Origin: Oscillospiraceae bacterium
GTDB taxonomy: Bacteria; Bacillota; Clostridia; Oscillospirales; CAG-382
Direction of reading: 5' to 3'
Assembly (NCBI GenBank): GCA_015063885.1
Contig: SVTH01000006.1
Coordinates: 94,110 to 158,109 of the forward strand
DNA: 64,000 nucleotides
Below, in pieces: positions 37,084-44,786 of the stretch. Positions within the stretch are counted from its first letter, which is position 1; each line of letters opens with the position of its first letter. Under the pieces are notes generated by a model. That model saw only the letters and a program-made list of their open reading frames with translations, was not told the origin of the DNA and made no database searches. A program made the translations under genes and the position numbers.

Positions 37084-37111
37084 AGGGAAGCCGCTTTTAC
37101 ACGGCTTCCCT
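37084..37111 (-). promoter_or_regulatory. Intercistronic hairpin between bmp and the ATPase gene
   Basis: 10-bp perfect stem AGGGAAGCCG/CGGCTTCCCT with an 8-base loop and no strong T-tract. Such hairpins commonly protect the upstream binding-protein mRNA and lower expression of the downstream transporter genes. Confidence 0.7.
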
Positions 37112-37124
37112 GCGAAATATCAAC

Positions 37125-38450
37125 TTACTTGTTGAGCCATCTGATGCCGTCAATCTTCAGGTTGAAGGCGGGAGCGCTCTGTACGTAGGACTCGTGGAAG
37201 TAGCCGTCAGCCACTACGTTGTTCTTGTCGTATGCGAAGTCGCCGTCGCTGTCGGTAGCGTAAGCCCAGGTGATGGTCTTGCCGTCAACGGTGAACTTGG
37301 AGGTATCGAATACGTTCAGCTCGCCGGACTTCAGCTTTGCGATCACTTCGTCAACCTTAGCCTGGGTGCCCTCTGCGCAAGCGGAGCCCAGCTCGGTGAT
37401 CTTAACTGCGCCTTCCTTGTAGCCGGCAGACCAGTTGGTAGCGATCTTACCGCCGTTGATAGCGGTAGCGAATGCGTAGGAGTAGTATGCGGACCAAACG
37501 TTGGTAGCGGAGGTCAGAGCGGCGTTGGGAGCAACGTCCAGCATGGAAACGTTGTAGCCTACGCAGTAAACGGTCTTACCTGCGTTGAATGCCTCTTCCA
37601 CTGCGGTGGGAGCACCTGCGGAGTCAGCGTGCTGGGAGATGATGACACAGCCGCTTTCAACCAGAGAAGCTGCTGCAGCCTTTTCCTTGTCGAAGTCGTA
37701 CCAGGAATCGGTGAAGTGCACGTCCATAACGACGTTGTTCACGATGGACTTAACGCCCAGGTAGAATGCGGTGTAGCCGGACATAACCTCTGCGAAGTTG
37801 AATGCGCCGACGTAGCCGATCTTAACGTTCTCGCCGTCGTAGTTAGCGTCGGTGAGCTTGCCGCCGTCGATGAGCTCCTTCAGCTTCATACCGGCAACAA
37901 CGCCTGCAACGTAACGGGACTCGTAAACCTTGGTGAATGCGTTGGACAGGTTGGACAGACCGCTGGAAGCAGCCATGTCGCCGGTCATGGCGATGAACTG
38001 CACCTCGGGGTGCTTGCTTGCCAGCTCCAGAGTATAGGTCTGGTGGCCGTAGGAGTTGGTGATGACCACGTTGCAGCCGTCAGCGATCAGCTGTTCGCCG
38101 CGGGTGGTAACCTCTTCGTTCTCGGGGGTGGAGTACTTCCAGACGATCTGGCTCTCCTGGATGCCCAGCTGAGCAGCTGCCTGGGTGATGCCGTCGATGT
38201 GAGCCTTGGTGTAGCCTTCGTTGGCGTCACCGATGAGGATCGCACCGATCTTGATCTTGGAAACGTCGCCGGTAATCTCGGGAGCTACGCCGTTGACTGC
38301 GCCCTGAGCTGCAAGCTCCTTGGTGCCTTCAAAGCCGTAGGGCAGGCCGGTACCGTCGCCTGCGGGCTCTTCGTTCTCGCAGGAAGCCATGGTCAGAGCA
38401 ACAGCAACGACCATCAGGCACGCCAAGAACAGGGAAAGGAATCTTTTCAT
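37125..38450 (-). CDS. BMP family nucleoside-binding lipoprotein
   Basis: This 441-residue protein has a signal peptide and lipobox ending MASC (Cys24), followed by an acidic linker. The PnrA/BMP fold shows the opening KIGAILIGDANEGYTKAHIDGI, ITNSYGHQTYTLELASKHPEVQFIAMTG, and VGYVGAFNFAEVMSGYTAF. It captures purine nucleosides for the importer encoded downstream. Codon choice here is more biased toward highly expressed codons than in its neighbours, in keeping with an abundant binding protein. It lies 41 bp after xpt. Confidence 0.94.
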   Translation of the reverse strand: MKRFLSLFLACLMVVAVALTMASCENEEPAGDGTGLPYGFEGTKELAAQGAVNGVAPEITGDVSKIKIGAILIGDANEGYTKAHIDGITQAAAQLGIQESQIVWKYSTPENEEVTTRGEQLIADGCNVVITNSYGHQTYTLELASKHPEVQFIAMTGDMAASSGLSNLSNAFTKVYESRYVAGVVAGMKLKELIDGGKLTDANYDGENVKIGYVGAFNFAEVMSGYTAFYLGVKSIVNNVVMDVHFTDSWYDFDKEKAAAASLVESGCVIISQHADSAGAPTAVEEAFNAGKTVYCVGYNVSMLDVAPNAALTSATNVWSAYYSYAFATAINGGKIATNWSAGYKEGAVKITELGSACAEGTQAKVDEVIAKLKSGELNVFDTSKFTVDGKTITWAYATDSDGDFAYDKNNVVADGYFHESYVQSAPAFNLKIDGIRWLNK

Positions 38451-38491
38451 GTTTGTTTACCTCTCGTGTTTTTTATATTGTTTTTTCTTTT

Positions 38492-39064
38492 TTATACGAA
38501 TTGAATGCCCTCGGCCTGGGACATAGAGGCGATCCGCGCCAGGGATTCCACACGGAAGCCGCTGTCTCTCAGATCCTTGCCCCCGTCCTGGAAGGCCTTT
38601 TCGATGACGATGCCCGCCCCCACGGGAGTGGCTCCCGCATCACGGATGAGCTTCAAAAGGGCGTTCAGCGCACTTCCCTTGGCAAGGAAATCGTCGATGA
38701 CCAGCACTCTGTCCCCGGGGGAAAGGAAATCCTTGGACACCACGATGTCGTAGGAGCGCTGATGGGTGTAGGAATAAACCTCTGCGGTGTAAACGTCCGC
38801 ATAAATGTTGTTGGTCTTGGTCTTTTTGGCGAACACCACGGGACAGCCGAAGTGCATCGCCGTCAGGCAGGCGATACCGATGCCGGAGGCCTCAATGGTC
38901 AGGATCTTGTTGATGCCCTCGTCCTTGTACAGGCGGTGGAACTCCTTGCCCAATTCGGAAAGGAAAGCCACGTCGATGCGGTGGTTCAGAAAGCAATCCA
39001 CCTTCAAAACGTCTCCTGCGCCGATCTTCCCCTCGGAAAGGATCTTATCTTCTAACAACTTCAT
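38492..39064 (-). CDS. xpt: Xanthine phosphoribosyltransferase
   Basis: This 190-residue enzyme starts at the ATG of MKLLEDKILSEG with GGAGG six bases upstream; the longer frame has no site. It has the PRPP motif VLVIDDFLAKGSALNA and the base-binding segment LTIEASGIGIAC. It makes XMP from xanthine and PRPP. As first gene ahead of the bmp/nup importer it links salvage to uptake of purines, and the operon is led by a structured 5' leader. Confidence 0.95.
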   Translation of the reverse strand: MKLLEDKILSEGKIGAGDVLKVDCFLNHRIDVAFLSELGKEFHRLYKDEGINKILTIEASGIGIACLTAMHFGCPVVFAKKTKTNNIYADVYTAEVYSYTHQRSYDIVVSKDFLSPGDRVLVIDDFLAKGSALNALLKLIRDAGATPVGAGIVIEKAFQDGGKDLRDSGFRVESLARIASMSQAEGIQFV

Positions 39065-39075
39065 ACCCGACCTCC

Positions 39076-39215
39076 AAAAAAAGAATAACACGCCTGCGCA
39101 AAAAAGCAAGCGTGGTGCATTAAACCGGAACAGTATTCCCGGCGAAATTCCAAATTTTATTCGTCTTACAGCGGATCAACATACGAAATGCCCCCGTATT
39201 CGACACATAAAACTT
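39076..39215 (-). ncRNA. Structured 5' leader of the xpt operon (candidate riboswitch, class not recognised)
   Basis: RNA starting at the predicted +1 (39215) opens directly with a 9-bp helix, AAGTTTTAT (39207-39215) with ATAAAATTT (39152-39160). Inside is a small hairpin ATACG/CGTAT with a GGGGGCATTT-type loop. A second hairpin (CCGGGA/TTCCGG) follows, then CACGCTTGC/GCAGGCGTG (39089-39114) followed by TTATTCTTTTTTT, which looks like an attenuator 12 nt before the ribosome site. Seven of eight bases of the first loop (GGGGCATT) can pair with AATGCACC beside the terminator. The purine-riboswitch core (TTTCTACC, CCGTAAA) is absent. Confidence 0.55.
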
Positions 39216-39221
39216 ACGTTT

Positions 39222-39250
39222 ATTATACAATTCTTTTTCGGATTTGTAAA
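39222..39250 (-). promoter_or_regulatory. Promoter of the xpt-bmp-nup operon
   Basis: TTTACA, 17 bp, TATAAT on the minus strand, placing the transcript start about seven bases on, exactly at the first base of the leader helix. Confidence 0.85.
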
Positions 39251-39289
39251 TAGTTTTTTGCATTTTTTTAAAGTTTCTGTAAGAAAAAC

Positions 39290-39316
39290 AAGACGGGGCG
39301 TGGTTTGCCCCGTCTT
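39290..39316 (-). terminator. Terminator of the ribU operon
   Basis: 10-bp stem AAGACGGGGC/GCCCCGTCTT followed on the minus strand by GTTTTTC, 48 bp after the end of the membrane-protein gene. Confidence 0.85.
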
Positions 39317-39363
39317 TTTGTGGATAAAGTCAACGGTTATTGCGGCGCAGGCGTGGGGCTCGG

Positions 39364-39834
39364 TCAATACAGCCAGCCTGCGGGGATCAGGAAGGTATAG
39401 GGCGCCGTGACCACCGCGAATATGAGAGACATTTTCAGCCGCAAGGGTTTATCAAGAATGCGGGTGCCTACGATGTCGAAGGTGAAAAAGTAGTTCAGCA
39501 CAAAGATCATCACGCCCGAAATCACCAGCGCAGGCAGGGACAGGAGCAGCTCGCTCCCGCTGCTTCCTGCCTCGAACACCAAAAGCATCAGCAGCATATA
39601 CCCTGCGCCGATGGCGTCGGCAAGGAGGCCGAACCCAAAGATCTTCAGGATGCAATGCTTATACCACTGTTTCTTGGCGGGGATCCCCAGCGCCGCCAGG
39701 CTGATCAGCAAAACCAGGCTGTCAACAAGGAAGTTGCCGGGAAGGACGACCAGCCACATCTGCGGGAACAGCAGGATCATCCAAAGGGGAAAGAGCACGT
39801 TGTAAAACGTTACGTCTCTATTTTTCTTCTTCAT
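39364..39834 (-). CDS. Small membrane protein, unknown
   Basis: This 156-residue protein starts at the ATG of MKKKNRDVTF, eight bases after GAGG; an in-frame GTG three codons earlier overlaps that site. Four hydrophobic segments are visible (about 12-30, 35-52, 65-90, 105-125) with a positive N-terminus. No family motif is recognised. It follows the GHL10 lipoprotein gene by 10 bp and is the last gene before a terminator, so it belongs to the FMN-riboswitch transcript. Confidence 0.75.
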   Translation of the reverse strand: MKKKNRDVTFYNVLFPLWMILLFPQMWLVVLPGNFLVDSLVLLISLAALGIPAKKQWYKHCILKIFGFGLLADAIGAGYMLLMLLVFEAGSSGSELLLSLPALVISGVMIFVLNYFFTFDIVGTRILDKPLRLKMSLIFAVVTAPYTFLIPAGWLY

Positions 39835-39844
39835 CAATCGCACC

Positions 39845-42415
39845 TCACTTTAAAAATCTCAGTGCGTACGCCAGGTCCTTTTCCAGCGCCTTCCGCAGAG
39901 TCTCGTTTTCGTGGGTAAAGCCCTTAAAGGCATCGGTCAGCCCCTCTGCAGTAGGTTCGGCGGAAGCGATGGCGGTCTGCAGGTCCTCCAGTCCTTCGTA
40001 CAGGTAGGAAAGATCCTCCACCCGCTGTGACAGGAAGATCAGGCAGCCCATGGCCGTCTCTTCGGTACCCTTGGGGGTAGCCGCCTCGCGGAAGCACTCC
40101 CGCAGGGTCCGGTCGTACCCGCAATAGGAGATATACCGCAGGGTAAAGCCGGAAACACCGATGGCGTCCGTCTCGTAGGACATGTAGTTCTGCTCCATAA
40201 TGGACTGACTGCTTGCCCGCACGTAATAGCCCACCCCCAGCACCACGTCGGCGTATTCCGTCACGGGGTGGATCTGCTGTGCGTAGCCCAGCTGGTATTC
40301 CGTGTTGTCACCGTAGATCATGGGGTAGATGGCGTCTGCGTAGCCCTCTTCTGCCCACTTTTCCACGTCCTGGTAAACGTATTTCTGACGGTCGGTATAT
40401 TCCGCAAAGCAGGTAAAGCTCACCTCTACGTGAGGTGCCGCTTCCTTCACGGCCTCGTAGAAGGCCTTGGCGTACCCGCTGATGACATCCCGACGATACG
40501 CACACCAATCCGGCCAGAGCTTATGGTTGATGTTCAGCTTTTTGGGGTCGTACCCGGTCAATTCCTTAAAGCCCTCCGAGGCGGGACATTCGTAGCCGAA
40601 ATCCTCGTAATTGTGGGCCTGGTAGTAGATGGGCAGGGGGTAGCGGATATAGTCCACCTGGATGCCGTCTATCTCGTACTTGGTCACCAGCTCCCTTGCC
40701 ACCGCTAAGTTAAAGGCCTGCACTTGGGGATAGGAGGGCTCCAGGGTCTTGCCCCCGGAGGCGTCCACCTTGTTGCCCTTTTTGGACACCATCAGGTACT
40801 CCTCGTAGAGATTCACGAAGTGCTCCTCAGGGTATTCCACGGAAGCCACCGCGGAGGAAAAGCCGTTCACCATCACGGTGAGCTTGATCCCCTCTTCCTT
40901 GCAGATGCGGGAGAAGGCCTCCAGCACGTCAAAGCCGTTCAGCTCGGGGTGCATCACCATCCCCTCGATCTCGGAGGGATAGGCCGCCCAGCCGTAGGCG
41001 GTGTTATCCACGATAAGGGTGTTCAGCCCCACACGCTTGGCGTAGCTCACCGCCCGGCGCACGGTATCCTCGTTGGTGTAGTGTAGAAGCGGGGAGCCGT
41101 CGTAGTTCAGTTCCCCCACGGTGACCCAGGCTTCTCGGTTTTGCAGGGTCAGGGAAGGAATACAGGCCACCCTTGCCGCATCCGCCAGGAAAAGGGCGTT
41201 CACCAAGGCGTCCCTCGAGGGAGAAGCGCCCAAATGATCAACTGCAGATCTTGCCGCCTGCAATTTGCCCTCCGCATCCTCAAAGTGGATATGGGCGAGG
41301 CTGTTTTTCAGCTCTCCGTAGGTCTCCTCCAGGGCGGAAAGCTGTGCTTCCAGCCGTGCCGCGATGATGGCGGGGGTCTCGATGAAGGTGACCATCTTAT
41401 TCTTCAGATGCACGTAGCGCCCCACCTTGGCGGCAGAGGCCAGGGCGTCTCCCTTGTAGCCCTTTGCGGTGATGGCCATACCGCCCTTGGGGATCTCTCC
41501 CCCGCCAAGGCAATGGATCTCCACGCTCACCACGCGGCCCTCTTGATCCACCAGCACCTGGGTCAGGTTGGTGCCCTTGGGTGCCTGGGAGAACTGTGTA
41601 TCGTGGGACACCACGGAAAGGGCGTCCCCCATCTCCTCGTCCACCAGGTCGGCAGAGAATTTTTCCGCTGCAAAGGTGACGGTACGGGTGGTATAGGCGG
41701 CGGGATCTCCCACCTTCACCTTACGGAGCATACTTTCGTAGCTGCTGGCCGCACCCACGGCAAGGACGAAGCCCCCTTCCGGGATCTTGGTATTGCCGGA
41801 GGTCTCGGTGCCCGAGGGGTTGATCTCCACCACCACGCCGTCCTTTACGGCGATCTCCGTGCCCCATCTGTTACTGCAAGTGGTATCGGAATACCAGCCC
41901 TCGTCGAACAAAAATCCCACGGCCTCCTCGGTGCGGGCGGTGTTGGTATAGCCCACACGGACCTTGATGTCCTCTCCGAAGGTAACGTAGCCGTTCCCCA
42001 GCGCCGCGGGCATCCCGCCGGAGAAGCGGGCAGTGTCTCCCACCGCCGTAGCGAGAGCTTCCTGTTCGTAAAACCGCACCACGAGGCCTTCCTCGGGGAC
42101 GTAGGGAACCTCCCCGATCATGGTCACGGTGCTGTTCACCACGGCGATATCCGTATAGCTTCCCTCACGGGGCAAATCCACAGAAGGATCGGTGAACACG
42201 TAGATCCCCGGTTCTGCGGGCGCTTGGTTCACCGCCGTCACCTCCAGGGCGTCGTTTTTCCCCAGCTTGACGGTTTCCGGCTTCCCTGCGGGGGATTCCG
42301 CAGAGGTCTCCTCGCCGCTTTCCGCCGAAGAGCTCGTCTCCTGCACCACGCCGCTGTCGCAGGCGGCAAGGCAGAGGGTCAAAAGCGCTAACGTGAGTGA
42401 CAGCCATTTTTTCAT
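39845..42415 (-). CDS. Family 10-like glycosylhydrolase (GHL10/DUF187) lipoprotein
   Basis: This 856-residue lipoprotein has a lipobox ending LAAC (Cys19) and a Ser/Glu-rich linker to residue about 45. Residues 50-340 hold repeated small beta domains. The GHL10 TIM barrel (about 425-780) shows LNTLIVDNTAYGWAAY, FDVLEAFSRICKEEGIKLTVMVN, the diagnostic KYEIDGIQVDYIRYP (acidic residues of the site), and YADAIYPMIYGD. A helical end follows. It probably cleaves or binds cell-surface glycans. Its start overlaps the ribU stop by four bases, so it is expressed with riboflavin uptake. Confidence 0.87.
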   Translation of the reverse strand: MKKWLSLTLALLTLCLAACDSGVVQETSSSAESGEETSAESPAGKPETVKLGKNDALEVTAVNQAPAEPGIYVFTDPSVDLPREGSYTDIAVVNSTVTMIGEVPYVPEEGLVVRFYEQEALATAVGDTARFSGGMPAALGNGYVTFGEDIKVRVGYTNTARTEEAVGFLFDEGWYSDTTCSNRWGTEIAVKDGVVVEINPSGTETSGNTKIPEGGFVLAVGAASSYESMLRKVKVGDPAAYTTRTVTFAAEKFSADLVDEEMGDALSVVSHDTQFSQAPKGTNLTQVLVDQEGRVVSVEIHCLGGGEIPKGGMAITAKGYKGDALASAAKVGRYVHLKNKMVTFIETPAIIAARLEAQLSALEETYGELKNSLAHIHFEDAEGKLQAARSAVDHLGASPSRDALVNALFLADAARVACIPSLTLQNREAWVTVGELNYDGSPLLHYTNEDTVRRAVSYAKRVGLNTLIVDNTAYGWAAYPSEIEGMVMHPELNGFDVLEAFSRICKEEGIKLTVMVNGFSSAVASVEYPEEHFVNLYEEYLMVSKKGNKVDASGGKTLEPSYPQVQAFNLAVARELVTKYEIDGIQVDYIRYPLPIYYQAHNYEDFGYECPASEGFKELTGYDPKKLNINHKLWPDWCAYRRDVISGYAKAFYEAVKEAAPHVEVSFTCFAEYTDRQKYVYQDVEKWAEEGYADAIYPMIYGDNTEYQLGYAQQIHPVTEYADVVLGVGYYVRASSQSIMEQNYMSYETDAIGVSGFTLRYISYCGYDRTLRECFREAATPKGTEETAMGCLIFLSQRVEDLSYLYEGLEDLQTAIASAEPTAEGLTDAFKGFTHENETLRKALEKDLAYALRFLK

Positions 42416-43020
42416 TTTCGTGCTCCTTTTCCTTTGATCAGGACGGACAAGGGCTTATACACCAGGAAGGTGAGCCCCGTTACGATGACGCCCTTCAGCA
42501 GGGTGAAGGGGAGGTTGAAGATCAGCAGACATTCTTCCAGGGTATCCACCGAGGGCAGCAAAGCGCTGTACATCCCGACGATGGTCTCCATGGGGATCAT
42601 GGCTGCGGCGTAGAAGGGATAAGTAATGAACAAATTGATAGGAAAGCTGAGCAAAGCGGAGGCCACGGCACCCGCAAAGCTCCCCAAAAGTGCGCCCACA
42701 CGGTTCTTTTTGAAGCGGTAGAGGTACCCTGCGGGCAGGACGAAGGCGGCGCCCAGCAGAAAGTTGGCCAGTTCCCCCACACCGCCCGTTGTGGTCATGG
42801 TGACGTTGATGAGGTTTTTGATCAGGCACACCAGCACGCCCCACCAGGGGCCCAAGGCGAAGGATGCGATCAGCGCCGGCAGCTCGGAAAAGTCCATTTT
42901 GATGAACCCCGGGATCAGAAAGGGCATGGGGAAGGACAGCAGCATCAGCACCGCCGAGGCGGCGCCCATCATGGCCGTTGCGGCGATGACACGGGGAGAG
43001 ACGGTTTTATGTGTTTTCAT
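42412..43020 (-). CDS. ribU: ECF transporter S component, riboflavin (RibU)
   Basis: This 202-residue membrane protein has about six segments. The conserved stretch FIKMDFSELPALIASFALGP and TTGGVGELANFLLGAAF identify the RibU branch of ECF S components, which bind riboflavin and dock on a shared EcfAA'T module (not in this window). The upstream FMN riboswitch supports riboflavin as substrate. There are 230 bp between the riboswitch terminator and the start codon, holding repeat hairpins. Confidence 0.9.
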   Translation of the reverse strand: MKTHKTVSPRVIAATAMMGAASAVLMLLSFPMPFLIPGFIKMDFSELPALIASFALGPWWGVLVCLIKNLINVTMTTTGGVGELANFLLGAAFVLPAGYLYRFKKNRVGALLGSFAGAVASALLSFPINLFITYPFYAAAMIPMETIVGMYSALLPSVDTLEECLLIFNLPFTLLKGVIVTGLTFLVYKPLSVLIKGKGARK

Positions 43021-43051
43021 AGGAAATGCTCCATCTTAATAGTTGGGGACA

Positions 43052-43131
43052 CTTAAGAACCTTTCTTTTTAGAAGAAAGGTTCTTAAGGATCTCCAAAGA
43101 AAATCTTAATGCCGAAAACTGACGTTTTCGG
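43052..43131 (+). repeat. Two-hairpin dispersed repeat, copy b
   Basis: Hairpin 1 is a 16-bp perfect stem (CTTAAGAACCTTTCTT, 43052-43067, with 43073-43088). CTCCAAAGAAAA is followed by hairpin 2, CCGAAAAC/GTTTTCGG (43112-43131, loop TGAC). Two further palindromes lie just beyond: GACCTG/CAGGTC (43181-43196) and TAAGGGGC/GCCCCTTA (43217-43235). The whole block separates the FMN riboswitch from ribU. Confidence 0.85.
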
Positions 43132-43249
43132 GAGAATATCTATAGGGTTTTCTTCACGATACGGGATTCCTAAGGGACTTGACCTGCTTTCAGGTCTTCC
43201 CTTCCGGCGGGGTTCATAAGGGGCAGCGCCCCTTAAGGCCCTGCGCCCC

Positions 43250-43286
43250 CAAAAAACAAGAGCGCCCCGTAAAAATACGGGGCGCT
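43250..43286 (-). terminator. Expression-platform terminator of the FMN riboswitch
   Basis: 11-bp stem AGCGCCCCGTA/TACGGGGCGCT followed on the minus strand by CTTGTTTTTT. It lies 18 nt after the aptamer and is probably the only terminator for the tuf transcript as well. Confidence 0.88.
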
Positions 43287-43303
43287 TGTTTGAAAAAGCA
43301 ATA

Positions 43304-43414
43304 CGTTTCTTTCATCCGGACTATACCGTCGGTACGGGAATCACACCCGTTCCTGCCAATTTTAGGCTCGCAGACTTTTACTGCCGATAGGGAATCACAC
43401 CCAACCCCGAAACG
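43304..43414 (-). ncRNA. FMN riboswitch (RFN element)
   Basis: All RFN hallmarks are visible on the minus strand: closing helix CGTTTC/GAAACG, TCGGGG at the 5' side, the GGGTGTGATTCCC hairpin, CTGCGAGCC, a second GGGTGTGATTCCC hairpin, ACCGACGGTATAGTC, and CCGGATGAAAGAAACG. FMN binding should favour the terminator and shut off ribU. The aptamer starts only 25 nt after the tuf stop codon. Confidence 0.97.
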
Positions 43415-43439
43415 ATCCAAATTCTGTTGTAACGGCTAA

Positions 43440-44642
43440 TTACTCAACGATGGAGGTAACGACGCCGGAACCAACGGTACGGCCACCCTCACGGATAGCA
43501 AAACGCAGGTTCTGCTCCATAGCGATGGGGGTGATCAGCTCAACGTTCATAGCAACGTTGTCGCCGGGCTTACACATATCAACGCCTTCGGGAAGGGTGA
43601 TAACGCCGGTAACGTCGGTGGTTCTGAAGTAGAACTGGGGTCTGTAGTTGGAGAAGAAGGGCTTATGACGGCCGCCTTCCTTTTCGGACAGAACGTAAAC
43701 CTGACCAACGAACTTGGTGTGGGGCTTTACGGAGCCAACCTTGCACAGAACCTGGCCTCTCTCGATGTCTCTCTTCTGGATACCACGGAGCAGACAGCCG
43801 ATGTTGTCGCCTGCTTCAGCGTAGTCCATGAGCTTACGGAACATCTCGATACCGGTAACAACGGTCTTACGAGTCTCGGAGATACCAACGATCTCAACTT
43901 CCTCGTTCATCTTGATTACACCACGCTCTACACGGCCGGTAGCAACGGTACCACGACCGGAGATGGAGAAGACGTCCTCAACGGGCATCAGGAAGGGCAT
44001 AGCGTCATCACGGGGAGGAGTGGGGATATATTCGTCTACTGCAGCCATCAGCTCCTGAACAGCCTTGTATGCGGGGTTGGAAGGATCCTTGTCCTCGCAG
44101 AGCAGAGCCTCACGAGCGGAGCCCTGGATGATCGGAATGTCATCACCGGGGAAGTCGTACTCGGACAGCAGATCACGGATCTCCATCTCAACGATCTCCA
44201 GCAGTTCGGGGTCGTCAACCAGGTCGGTCTTGTTCATGAATACAACGATTGCGGGCACGCCTACCTGACGAGCAAGCAGGATGTGCTCACGGGTCTGCTG
44301 CATGGGGCCGTCGGTAGAAGCAACTACCAGGATAGCGCCGTCCATCTGAGCAGCACCGGTGATCATGTTCTTAACGTAGTCAGCGTGGCCGGGACAGTCA
44401 ACGTGTGCGTAGTGACGGTTAGCGGTCTGATACTCTACGTGTCTGGTGTTGATCGTGATACCTCTTGCTCTCTCTTCGGGAGCGTTGTCGATCTGGTCGT
44501 ATGCCTGGTACTCGATGGTAGCGTCAGACAGAGACAGAACCTTGGTGATTGCAGCGGTCAGAGTGGTCTTACCATGGTCAACGTGGCCGATGGTACCAAT
44601 GTTAACGTGGGGTTTAGTTTTCTCAAACTTAGCCTTTGCCAT
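43440..44642 (-). CDS. tuf: Elongation factor Tu
   Basis: This 400-residue GTPase has G1 [11 protein letters not shown]3 DCPGHADY, G4 NKTD and G5-region GSAREAL, plus the domain 2/3 sequences [13 protein letters not shown] and [10 protein letters not shown] at the end. It delivers aminoacyl-tRNA to the ribosome. The 144-bp gap to fusA carries its own strong promoter. No terminator follows before the FMN riboswitch. Confidence 0.99.
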   Translation of the reverse strand: MAKAKFEKTKPHVNIGTIGHVDHGKTTLTAAITKVLSLSDATIEYQAYDQIDNAPEERARGITINTRHVEYQTANRHYAHVDCPGHADYVKNMITGAAQMDGAILVVASTDGPMQQTREHILLARQVGVPAIVVFMNKTDLVDDPELLEIVEMEIRDLLSEYDFPGDDIPIIQGSAREALLCEDKDPSNPAYKAVQELMAAVDEYIPTPPRDDAMPFLMPVEDVFSISGRGTVATGRVERGVIKMNEEVEIVGISETRKTVVTGIEMFRKLMDYAEAGDNIGCLLRGIQKRDIERGQVLCKVGSVKPHTKFVGQVYVLSEKEGGRHKPFFSNYRPQFYFRTTDVTGVITLPEGVDMCKPGDNVAMNVELITPIAMEQNLRFAIREGGRTVGSGVVTSIVE

Positions 44643-44689
44643 TGTGAAATTCCTCCTAAAATTATAGATAACTTTTTTTCTTAAATTTT

Positions 44690-44717
44690 ATTATACAGTT
44701 TTTTTCCGTTCTGTCAA
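44690..44717 (-). promoter_or_regulatory. Promoter of tuf
   Basis: TTGACA, 16 bp, TATAAT on the minus strand in an A/T-rich stretch between fusA and tuf; the ribosome site AGGAGG follows. Confidence 0.85.
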
Positions 44718-44786
44718 GAGGATTTTGACAAAATGTAGTCAGAACCCGTCCCGATTTACGCCGGAAGAGGGAAACTGTGCCCTTTT

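Noticed and set aside
34386..37188. Long plus-strand frames opposite the nup genes
   Set aside because: They are antisense shadows of the permease and ATPase genes with His/Gln-rich, domain-free translations.
39076..39215. Purine riboswitch before xpt
   Set aside because: The conserved J2/3 (TTTCTACC) and L3 (CCGTAAA) sequences and the three-way junction are not found, so the leader is left unassigned.
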